Source of the DNA: Hohaiivirga sp031546825
GTDB lineage: Bacteria; Pseudomonadota; Alphaproteobacteria; Rhizobiales; Beijerinckiaceae
Assembly (NCBI GenBank): GCA_031546825.1
Contig: JAVBJU010000025.1
Coordinates: 1-64,000, forward strand
Direction of reading: 5' to 3'
Length of the DNA stretch: 64,000 bases
Under the pieces are notes generated by a model. It did not search any database, was not told where the DNA came from, and saw only the letters and a program-made list of their open reading frames with translations. The position numbers were made by a program, and so were the translations under genes. Shown in pieces: positions 51,545 to 58,696 of this stretch. Numbering within the stretch: the stretch's first letter is position 1; the number at the start of each line of letters is the position of its first letter.

Positions 51545-52975
51545 ATGGAAGCTTGGCCCGTCTACGGTCGCATTGACGGCCCGATCGTACTGATCGGTTT
51601 CGGATCGATCGGAAGAGGCACGTTGCCGTTGATCGAACGTCACTTTGAATTCGACAAAGACCGTATGGTTGTCGTCGATCCAAGGGACACTAACCGCCAT
51701 CTGCTTGATGAGCGGGGTATCCGGTTCGTGCAGGCCGGGCTCACGCCTGAAAACTACCGCGACATTCTCACGCCGCTGCTCACCAATGGTGGTGGACGTG
51801 GGTTCTGTATCAATCTTTCCGTTGACACCTCCTCGCGCGATATCATGGAGCTATGCCGCAAACTCGGTGTGCTCTATGTCGATACCGTCGCCGAGCCGTG
51901 GGAAGGGTTTTATTTCGACAAGAATGCCGGTGCGGCCGCGCGGACCAATTACGCCTTGCGCGAAATCATCCTTGATGCGCGCCGCCGTGATCCGGGCGGC
52001 ATCACCTCGGTTTCATGCTGTGGTGCCAATCCCGGTATGGTGTCGTGGTTCGTCAAGCAGGCGCTGCTGAATATCGCCCGTGATACCGGCTTTAAAACCG
52101 ATGTGCCCAAAACCCGCGAAGGTTGGGCCGCCTTGATGCAGGCGCTGGGCGTCAAGGGCGTGCATGTGGCTGAAATCGATACGCAGCGGGCCAAAGCGCC
52201 GAAGCCGCGCGGCGTTTTCGTCAATACCTGGTCCATTGAAGGATTTGTGGCCGAAGGCCTGCAACCGGCTGAGCTTGGTTGGGGCACCCACGAGAAGTGG
52301 ATGCCAGCCAATGCCGGTGAGCAGAAGGAAGGCAACAAGGCGGCGATCTATCTGCTGCAGCCGGGTGCAAACACCCGCGTGCGTACATGGACGCCGACCG
52401 GCGGTGCCCATTACGGCTACCTTGTGACCCATAACGAGGCCATTTCGATCTCCGATTATTATACCGTGCGCGATGGCGACAAGGTGGTCTACCGCCCCAC
52501 ATGCCATTACGCATACCATCCGTGCAATGACGCGCTTTTGTCGCTGCATGAGATGTTCGGTAATGCCGGTCAGGCGCAAGACACGTTCCATCTGTTGGGT
52601 GAGGATGAAATCCTCGACGGCTCCGATGAGCTTGGGGTCTTGCTCTATGGCCACGGCAAAAATGCCTATTGGTATGGTTCGCAACTGGCGATCGAAGATG
52701 CGCGCCGCCTTGCGCCGTATCAGAACGCCACCGGCCTTCAGGTTTCATCCGCCGTGCTTTCTGGCATGGTGTGGGCGTTGGAAAATCCCGAGCGTGGTAT
52801 CGTGGAAGCCGATGAGCTTGACTTCCAGCGCTGCCTCGAAGTGCAGACGCCCTATATCGGCCCGGTCAAAGGCTATTACACCGACTGGACGCCGCTCGAT
52901 CACCGCCCCGGCTATTTTGCAGAGGATATCGACACCACCGATCCGTGGCAGTTCAGAAATATCCTGGTGCGCTGA
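51545..52975 (+). CDS. hss: Homospermidine synthase
   Basis: This 476-residue NAD-dependent enzyme joins two putrescines (or putrescine and spermidine) to give homospermidine, the main long polyamine of many Alphaproteobacteria. It has the N-terminal Rossmann region GPIVLIGFGSIGRGTLPLIERHFEF, then DTVAEPWEGFYFDK and CCGANPGMVSWFVKQAL, with the Hss C-terminal domain. Length is typical. AGGAGAGA ends 4 bases before ATG 51545. A strong terminator follows at 52991. Confidence 0.96.
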   Translation: MEAWPVYGRIDGPIVLIGFGSIGRGTLPLIERHFEFDKDRMVVVDPRDTNRHLLDERGIRFVQAGLTPENYRDILTPLLTNGGGRGFCINLSVDTSSRDIMELCRKLGVLYVDTVAEPWEGFYFDKNAGAAARTNYALREIILDARRRDPGGITSVSCCGANPGMVSWFVKQALLNIARDTGFKTDVPKTREGWAALMQALGVKGVHVAEIDTQRAKAPKPRGVFVNTWSIEGFVAEGLQPAELGWGTHEKWMPANAGEQKEGNKAAIYLLQPGANTRVRTWTPTGGAHYGYLVTHNEAISISDYYTVRDGDKVVYRPTCHYAYHPCNDALLSLHEMFGNAGQAQDTFHLLGEDEILDGSDELGVLLYGHGKNAYWYGSQLAIEDARRLAPYQNATGLQVSSAVLSGMVWALENPERGIVEADELDFQRCLEVQTPYIGPVKGYYTDWTPLDHRPGYFAEDIDTTDPWQFRNILVR

Positions 52976-52990
52976 GGTTAAAGGTAAAAA

Positions 52991-53012
52991 GGGGGCTTCG
53001 GCCTCCTTTTTT
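52991..53012 (+). terminator. Terminator of the odc-GNAT-hss cluster
   Basis: GGGGGC (52991-52996), TTCG tetraloop, GCCTCC (53001-53006) and TTTTTT. A run of A precedes it, so it may also serve the convergent zinc operon, whose last gene ends at 53011. Confidence 0.9.
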
Positions 53013-53274
53013 ATTTGCCCAACGCGGTGGCGATATCGGCGCGGGTGACGTCCTCCATCCGCTTGTCGATCTTGCAGGCTTCGGTCTTCTTGCCTGTCGC
53101 CATGATGAGGATCACGGTTTCAACGCCGGGGCAGGCGGGGTCATTGCAGTCGATTTCATTGACAGCAATGACCATCCCTTCGGGGTGGCCGAGCGCCTCA
53201 AACACATGGGTCTTGATGGCAGAAATCACTGCTGGGTCCGGTTTTTTGGCCTTGAATAATCCAAACAACGCCAC
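53011..53274 (-). CDS. Conserved small protein (87 aa) at the end of the zinc operon
   Basis: This 87-residue soluble protein begins ALFGLFKAKKPD and has a central IDCNDPACPGVETVILIM segment and TEACKIDKR. Three cysteines (CNDPAC and EAC) could bind a metal. I do not know a function; the DCxDPxCPxxE pattern resembles small conserved proteins of rhizobia-like bacteria. It is 9 bases after the WD40 gene and so the last member of the Zur-controlled block. Role in metal handling is inferred from place and cysteines only. Confidence 0.75.
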   Translation of the reverse strand: MALFGLFKAKKPDPAVISAIKTHVFEALGHPEGMVIAVNEIDCNDPACPGVETVILIMATGKKTEACKIDKRMEDVTRADIATALGK

Positions 53275-53283
53275 GGCTCGGCC

Positions 53284-54279
53284 TCAGGTCGGAAGAGTGA
53301 GAATGCCTGCCTGCCCGTCGGAGCAGCCAAAAACCAGTTTGTAGCCAGAGGTGTTCCAGGCAAGCGCCGTCACCGTGCTGCCAGCGACTGCTTCTCTTAT
53401 GAGGAGTTCGTGGGCATCGTTGAAGCGCACCAGCAGAATGCAGCCATCCTCGTAGCCAACGGCAAGCATGGGGGACTTGGGATGAAACGCCACACGGGAG
53501 ATGCGCGACGGGCGCACGCCGCATTCGCGCGGCGGTTTGCCCATGGGGCCGTCCTTGCCGTCGAAGGGCCAGACAATGGCGGCATCCGCGCCACTTGTCG
53601 CCAGCCATTTGCCGTCATTGGACCATGACAGCGAGCGCGTCTTGGTCGGGTAGCCGGTCATGCGCATATGGTGCTTGTCACCAATGCGCCAGCCGTGCAG
53701 AGCGTTTTCCTGCATGGTGGTCACGACGAAGCGGTTGTCAGGCGAGAAGCTCACATCGAGGTGCGAGCCCTTCCATTCGAACATCTCGGGCTCTCCCGAG
53801 ACATTGGGAAACCACAGGGTCACACCATTATAATGGGTTGCCGCGATGCGGTAGCCCTTGGGGGCGAAGGCGAGGCCGCGAGCGGTGGTTGGCACCGCTA
53901 TCTGCTTTTCAACGCCCTTGCCGTCTTGCACGAAAACATCACGCCCGATGCTGTAGGCGAAAGCGCCATCAGCGCGGGATGCCACCGCATCAATCCAGCG
54001 GCCCTTACGGGCAGCCAGCTCTGTCACTGAGCCCGAAGCATCACAACTCGCCACGCGCCCGTCATCACCGCCGGTGACAAGGCGCGCTTCGTCTGCACCC
54101 GCCACCAGAACGGCGGCATCGGGATGGGCGGCAACAGTTTGCGCCTCCATGCCGTCGGTCAGCAATACCGTGCCATCGGCCAGCGCCAGTGCGGCGCGGC
54201 TTTTCAGCCAGGTGGCCGCAACCACATGGGCCGTGGTTTCAATGGTCTTGATGTGATCGCGCAACGAAGGGGACGACAT
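53284..54279 (-). CDS. WD40 beta-propeller protein associated with the zinc operon
   Basis: This 331-residue protein without a signal peptide is built of about seven degenerate WD40 repeats (for example DVSFSPDNRFVVTTMQENALHGWRIGD, SLSWSNDGKWLATSGADAAIVWPFDG, VAFHPKSPMLAVGYEDGCILLVRF). Such propellers scaffold protein contacts. It lies 30 bases after a zinc-chaperone GTPase gene, and the pair probably work together in the cytoplasm, perhaps delivering zinc to clients. It is distinct from the periplasmic propeller AztD, because no export signal is visible. Confidence 0.85.
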   Translation of the reverse strand: MSSPSLRDHIKTIETTAHVVAATWLKSRAALALADGTVLLTDGMEAQTVAAHPDAAVLVAGADEARLVTGGDDGRVASCDASGSVTELAARKGRWIDAVASRADGAFAYSIGRDVFVQDGKGVEKQIAVPTTARGLAFAPKGYRIAATHYNGVTLWFPNVSGEPEMFEWKGSHLDVSFSPDNRFVVTTMQENALHGWRIGDKHHMRMTGYPTKTRSLSWSNDGKWLATSGADAAIVWPFDGKDGPMGKPPRECGVRPSRISRVAFHPKSPMLAVGYEDGCILLVRFNDAHELLIREAVAGSTVTALAWNTSGYKLVFGCSDGQAGILTLPT

Positions 54280-54309
54280 GATCGCTCCGAATGAAAAACG
54301 GGTGCCGTA

Positions 54310-55275
54310 TTACTTCGCCACACAGGCCAGAAAGTCCAGCTTGATTGCGTCGGGGTCGAGATCGCGCCCGATGAAAACAACGCGGGAAACGCGCTTCTCA
54401 TCCGGTTTCCAATCCTGCTGCACGTCGCCATCAAGGATCATGTGGACGCCCTGGAACACAAAGCGCTTGGGCTCGTTCGGGAAAGCCAGAATGCCCTTGC
54501 AGCGCAGGATATTGGGGCCCTGCGCCTGGGTGAGGTTGGAGATCCACGGCATGAATTTTTCCGGGTTCATTTCGCCGTCATGGGAGAAGGAGAACGACTG
54601 GATATCGTCATCGTGGTGATGGTGGTGGCCGGTCTCAAGGAAATCGGGCTCAATGGCGATGATGCGGTCGAGATCGAAGGCGTTGCGCTCCAGCACTTCG
54701 TTTAGCGGAATGGCGCAGTTCACCGTGCGATGCAGCTTGGCATAGGGGTTGATCGCGCGGATACGGCCTTCCACATCCGTGAGATCTGCTTCAGAAACCA
54801 GATCGGTCTTATTGAGCAGAATGACATCGGCGAAAGCGATCTGGTTCTTGGCTTCTGGCGCGTCCCTCAGGCGGTCAACCAGCCATTTGGCATCGGCCAC
54901 CGTCACCACCGCATCAAGCCGGGCGGTGTTGGAAACATCTTCGTCCATGAAGAAGGTCTGCGCCACGGGAGCCGGGTCGGCAAGGCCGGTGGTTTCGACG
55001 ATGATGGCGTCGAACTTACCCTTGCGTTTCATCAGCCCGTCGAGAATGCGGATGAGATCGCCGCGCACGGTGCAGCAAATGCAGCCGTTATTCATCTCGA
55101 ACACTTCTTCCTCGGCACCGACCACGAGGTCGTTATCTATGCCGATTTCACCGAACTCGTTGACGATCACGGCGTAACGCTTGCCGTGATTTTCAGAGAG
55201 GATGCGGTTGAGAAGGGTGGTCTTACCGGCGCCCAGATAGCCAGTGAGCACGGTGACGGGAATCTTATCAGACAT
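54310..55275 (-). CDS. COG0523 (CobW/YjiA/ZigA-type) GTP-binding metallochaperone
   Basis: This 321-residue G3E GTPase has P-loop TGYLGAGKTT (11-20), the NEFGEIGID switch (39-47) and the zinc-binding GCICC motif (Cys65, Cys67, Cys68). ETTGLADPAPV, NKTDLV guanine specificity, a His/Asp-rich loop GHHHHHDDDIQS near residue 225 and a C-terminal CobW_C domain follow. Zur-controlled members act when zinc is short, moving zinc to essential enzymes. Its position after a Zur-boxed zinc importer supports that role. The frame could start at 55299, but ATG 55275 gives the usual N-terminus. Confidence 0.92.
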   Translation of the reverse strand: MSDKIPVTVLTGYLGAGKTTLLNRILSENHGKRYAVIVNEFGEIGIDNDLVVGAEEEVFEMNNGCICCTVRGDLIRILDGLMKRKGKFDAIIVETTGLADPAPVAQTFFMDEDVSNTARLDAVVTVADAKWLVDRLRDAPEAKNQIAFADVILLNKTDLVSEADLTDVEGRIRAINPYAKLHRTVNCAIPLNEVLERNAFDLDRIIAIEPDFLETGHHHHHDDDIQSFSFSHDGEMNPEKFMPWISNLTQAQGPNILRCKGILAFPNEPKRFVFQGVHMILDGDVQQDWKPDEKRVSRVVFIGRDLDPDAIKLDFLACVAK

Positions 55276-55347
55276 GTCTTTTCCACTTTGCCGGGCCAAT
55301 GCCGACTGTTGAATGTTCCCCCGATATCGGGGTGCGCGCGCTTCCGG

Positions 55348-56253
55348 TCAAGGGGCAAGCGCGTCCTCGAGCGCCTTGATATTATGCTCCATCATCTCGA
55401 TGTAAGTGCGCGCTGGTCCATTGCTGTCGGAAAGTGTGTCGGAATAGATGGCAGTACCCACTTTTACGCCGGTTTCTTTGGAAATGCGGTTCATCAGGCG
55501 CGGGTCGGAGATGGTTTCGACGAAAATCGCTGGGATTTTTTCGGCTTTGATTTGTCGGATAATGGCGGCGATATCCTTGGCGGAAACCTCTGAATCAGAG
55601 GAGATGCCTTGCAAGCCGATGATTTCTACGCCGTAGGCTTTGGCAAAATAACCAAAAGCATCGTGCGAGGTGATGACCTTGCGCCGGTCAGACGGAATGG
55701 CTGCGACGGCAGCGCGGATTTTCTGGTCAAGCGCGTCGAGGCGGGCGAGATAGGCGTTTGTATTGGCCTCATAGATCGCCTTGCCGCCCGGGTCGGTACT
55801 GATGAGGGCGTTTCGGATATTGGTGACATAGATTTTGGCGTTGCCAACATCCTGCCAGGCGTGAGGATCTACCCCGTGGCCGTGGCCCTCATGGTCGTCT
55901 GCCTTGAGCGCCGTGATACCTTCGCTGGCGACCACTTTTCTGGCTTTCGTGCCTGAGGATTTTGCAAGCCGTGTCATCCAGCCTTCGAAATCGAGACCGT
56001 TTTCAAAGAGGATTGCGGCGCTCTTCACTGCGCGGGCATCGGCTGCGCTCGGCGAGTAAACATGGCTGTCGCCGCCGGGGCCGACGAGAACTGTGAGCTT
56101 CAGCCGCTCACCCCCCACGTTCTTTACCATATCACCGAGGATGGAGAAGGTGGCAACAGCGGGTACGGGCTCCTGTGCCTGCGATGCCGGGCCAAAAGTG
56201 AGGCCGAGCAGCGAGATGAGCAGCGCGACGCAGCGCTTTGCGGCTAAAAACAT
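55348..56253 (-). CDS. Zinc ABC transporter substrate-binding protein (ZnuA/AztC type)
   Basis: This 301-residue periplasmic cluster A-I metal receptor has a signal peptide ending near ASQAQ (about 27). Metal ligands His64 (DSHVYSP), His130 (VDPHAWQD), His196 (TSHDAFGYF) and Asp249 (ETISDPR) form the expected site. A short His-rich loop, DDHEGHGHGVD, precedes His130, a mark of zinc rather than manganese receptors. It starts 14 bases after the permease gene. The next gene, the GTPase, is 72 bases downstream. Confidence 0.93.
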   Translation of the reverse strand: MFLAAKRCVALLISLLGLTFGPASQAQEPVPAVATFSILGDMVKNVGGERLKLTVLVGPGGDSHVYSPSAADARAVKSAAILFENGLDFEGWMTRLAKSSGTKARKVVASEGITALKADDHEGHGHGVDPHAWQDVGNAKIYVTNIRNALISTDPGGKAIYEANTNAYLARLDALDQKIRAAVAAIPSDRRKVITSHDAFGYFAKAYGVEIIGLQGISSDSEVSAKDIAAIIRQIKAEKIPAIFVETISDPRLMNRISKETGVKVGTAIYSDTLSDSNGPARTYIEMMEHNIKALEDALAP

Positions 56254-56267
56254 GGCTGGGGCTTTCT

Positions 56268-57158
56268 TTAGGTTTCAAAGTGACGACGCGGACGTAGCTT
56301 GCCGATCAGGCCGCCATTGATTCCGAGGATCAGTGAAAGAATATGGAATATGCCAGCGGTCAGCACGATGGCGGGCCCGGCAGGAAGCTGGCGCGCGCCT
56401 GCGGCGAACAGATCTGCGTGGAACGACATCAGCAGGCCGCCATAGCCGGAGAGGATGCCGAGAACGATGGCGATCACGATCATCTTTGAGATGTCGGTTG
56501 TCCAGAAGCGGGCGGCGGTGGCGGTCAACATCATGATGCCGACCACGAGCAGGGTACCGAGTGCCTGAAAGCCGCCGACCAGATTGAGCACGACAAGGCC
56601 GAGAAAAACCAGATGCGCCATCGGCCCCGCACGGCTCACCGAACGCAAAAAGACCGGGTCGACGCACTCCATCACCAGCGGACGATAGATCAGCGCCATG
56701 GCGCAGAGCGACACGGTGGCAACGCCTGCGAGCAACATCAGGCTCTGGTCATCAAGCGCCAGGATCGAGCCGAACAATACATGTAGAAGATCAACATTGG
56801 AGCCGCGCAACGAAATGATGACGACGCCGAGCGCAAGCGACATCAGATAGAATGCCGCAAGAGAAGCATCCTCTTTCAGCGGAGTGACCCGCGCCACCAA
56901 ACCAGACAGCACCGCAACCACCAGTCCGGCAATCAGCCCGCCGATACTCATGGCGGGGAGCGAAAACCCGGCAATGAGATAGCCGACCGCGGCGCCCGGC
57001 AGGATAGCGTGGGCCATGGCATCCCCAGTGAGGCTCATGCGGCGCAGCATGAGAAATACCCCGACCGGCCCCGAGCCGAGTGCAATTGCCAGCACGCCCA
57101 CAAGGGCTCGGCGCATGAATTCAAATTCGGTGAAGGGTGTGATGAAGAAGTCGATCAT
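56268..57158 (-). CDS. Zinc ABC transporter permease (ZnuB/AztB type)
   Basis: This 296-residue membrane protein has eight or nine predicted transmembrane segments. It begins MIDFFITPFTEFEFMRRALVGVLAIALGSGPVGVFLMLRRMSLTGDAMAHAILPGAAVGYL, the family ATPase-contact region. GIMMLTATAARFWTTDISKMIVIAIVLGILSGYGGL is the conserved C-terminal core. ATG 57158 overlaps the ATPase stop by four bases (ATGA), so translation is coupled; the frame upstream of it is not needed. Confidence 0.93.
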   Translation of the reverse strand: MIDFFITPFTEFEFMRRALVGVLAIALGSGPVGVFLMLRRMSLTGDAMAHAILPGAAVGYLIAGFSLPAMSIGGLIAGLVVAVLSGLVARVTPLKEDASLAAFYLMSLALGVVIISLRGSNVDLLHVLFGSILALDDQSLMLLAGVATVSLCAMALIYRPLVMECVDPVFLRSVSRAGPMAHLVFLGLVVLNLVGGFQALGTLLVVGIMMLTATAARFWTTDISKMIVIAIVLGILSGYGGLLMSFHADLFAAGARQLPAGPAIVLTAGIFHILSLILGINGGLIGKLRPRRHFET

Positions 57159-57901
57159 GCTGCCCGCTCGCAATCATGGGGCTGAGGATCGTAAGCCGAG
57201 AACATGCCATTGGCCTTCGTGATATTCTCCGGGCTCAGTACATCCATTGTCGGCCCCCAGCCGACCAATTCCCGCGCGATCAGCAGGGTTTCGGGGAAGG
57301 TGCGGCGCACGAGATGATGGTCATGCAAAACCGCAATCACCGTGCGGCCTTCACCGTGCCAATGCTCGATGAGATGAGCAAGGTCATGCACTGTTCGGCT
57401 GTCGATGGCGTTGAAGGGCTCGTCGAGCAAGATGATCTCGGCATCCTGCACAATGAGCCTGGCGAACAGCGCACGTTGCATCTGCCCGCCGGAAAGCGTG
57501 CCGAGCGTGCGGCGCTCAAAGCTCGAGAGACCAACGGTGGCAAGCGCTGCCTGGATGCGTTCATGCGCGGAGCGCGGCACACTCCCCAATGAGCCAACCG
57601 TGCTCCACAGACCCGCGGCAACGAGGTCATAGACCGAGATCGGGAAAGATCGGTCAATCTCCGAGATCTGCGGCAGGTAAGCGATGGAGCATGTGTTTGG
57701 TGTGATGGTGATCTCGCCATCAAGCGGTCGCAAGGTGCCGGTCATGCCGCGCAGAAGTGTCGATTTCCCTGCGCCATTTGGCCCGACAATGGCGGTGAGG
57801 CTGCCGCGCATGAAAGCACCTGAGAGATGATGCACCGCCGGGTGGCGATTATAGCCAAGCGTGAGGTTGCAGCAGGCAATAGCTGGGGATGGAGATGTCA
57901 T
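57155..57901 (-). CDS. Zinc ABC transporter ATP-binding protein (ZnuC/AztA type)
   Basis: This 248-residue ATPase carries Walker A VGPNGAGKSTLL, Q-loop YLPQISEIDRSFP, signature TLSGGQMQRALFARLIVQ, Walker B EIILLDEPFNAID and switch His in VLHDHHLV. The LTLGYNRHPAVHHLSG opening resembles AztA/ZnuC. ATG 57901 overlaps the stop of the 48-residue peptide upstream (TGATG), which explains the lack of a good ribosome-binding site: it is probably translated by re-initiation. A GTG at 57931 in the same frame is an alternative. Confidence 0.92.
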   Translation of the reverse strand: MTSPSPAIACCNLTLGYNRHPAVHHLSGAFMRGSLTAIVGPNGAGKSTLLRGMTGTLRPLDGEITITPNTCSIAYLPQISEIDRSFPISVYDLVAAGLWSTVGSLGSVPRSAHERIQAALATVGLSSFERRTLGTLSGGQMQRALFARLIVQDAEIILLDEPFNAIDSRTVHDLAHLIEHWHGEGRTVIAVLHDHHLVRRTFPETLLIARELVGWGPTMDVLSPENITKANGMFSAYDPQPHDCERAA

Positions 57902-58047
57902 CAACCGAGCACCGCGAGGGTTGCCGCCCACAGCAGAATGGCGAGCAGTAGCGCGATGCCGACACGGGAGAGCGCGGACATGCGCAGAAGAGAGAGGCCC
58001 GGCGTGGCCACAAGGGCACGAGGGGAGGGCTGATGGGAGTGGTTCAT
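57901..58047 (-). CDS. Small membrane peptide (48 aa) leading the zinc operon
   Basis: ATG 58047 opens a 48-codon frame ending in TGA at 57903-57901. The peptide starts MNHSHQPSPRALVATPGLSL, with two N-terminal histidines, then has one hydrophobic helix (about residues 27-47, RVGIALLLAILLWAATLAVLG). The stop overlaps the ATPase start by TGATG. The start codon directly adjoins the Zur box, leaving almost no 5' leader, so the message may be leaderless. It might be a membrane accessory of the importer or mainly a translational coupler. Confidence 0.65.
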   Translation of the reverse strand: MNHSHQPSPRALVATPGLSLLRMSALSRVGIALLLAILLWAATLAVLG

Positions 58048-58048
58048 G

Positions 58049-58067
58049 AATGTAATATTATAACATT
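58049..58067 (-). promoter_or_regulatory. Zur box and overlapping promoter of the zinc operon
   Basis: AATGTAATATTATAACATT is a near-perfect 19-bp palindrome matching the alphaproteobacterial Zur operator (ATGTTATANTATAACAT type). Read on the minus strand it contains TATAAT, a consensus -10 box, so bound Zur would block RNA polymerase. No strong -35 is seen. It precedes the peptide, ATPase, permease, receptor, GTPase, WD40 and 87-residue genes, all on the minus strand. Confidence 0.88.
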
Positions 58068-58696
58068 ATCTTCCCTGGGGAAAGAGACTTGTTCCATCTC
58101 TGACGAAAAATGCGCCATCTGGCGATAAGAGGCTATTAGAAAAGGCAGTGGTTAAAGTCCGATGAGGGATTTTGCATCGGCAAGGAGCGATTGCAGCCCT
58201 GAGGTGGTTCATCTGGGGTAAGTTGCGACGCTGTCTGGGACGAAAAAGCACCAGCGGGCCGACCTGACAGACTTGTCAAACAACCTCTAATCATATTTTT
58301 CAACGATGTTGTGTAATTGCCACATCAAGAATAGAGGCGTCTTTAAAGTGATGCACGAGGTGCTGCTCGTTCATCTCAATGTATGTCAGGCAGAGGGAGA
58401 AGTTTTCCACAATTCAGCCTGTTCTATTTGGAAGGCTTGCTGTTTTATATTTCTCATGGCCTTCCTTCATTGCGGTTGAGTGGCGCCTCAAAATTCATAA
58501 AAATGCAATATTTAAAATATTTTGAAATTCATATTGTTGATGATTGCAATTCAAATGTAACGTTAGTGGGTCTTATTTGAGTAATGCAGATTTATATTGC
58601 GATCGATAAATTTTTGGGATAAATCACCACCAAAGTGGGACGCGTATCAAAGATATCCAAATCCTAAAAAACTCAAACATATCGCGGGTGAATTTC
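58068..58696. other. AT-rich intergenic region upstream of the second autotransporter
   Basis: No gene is supported. The last 250 bases are AT-rich (58480-58680), comparable with the region in front of the large autotransporter, and should hold the promoter. No terminator was identified. Confidence 0.4.

Noticed and set aside
53284..54279. AztD zinc metallochaperone
   Set aside because: It is a beta-propeller beside a zinc importer, but has no export signal and WD40-type repeats, whereas AztD is periplasmic.
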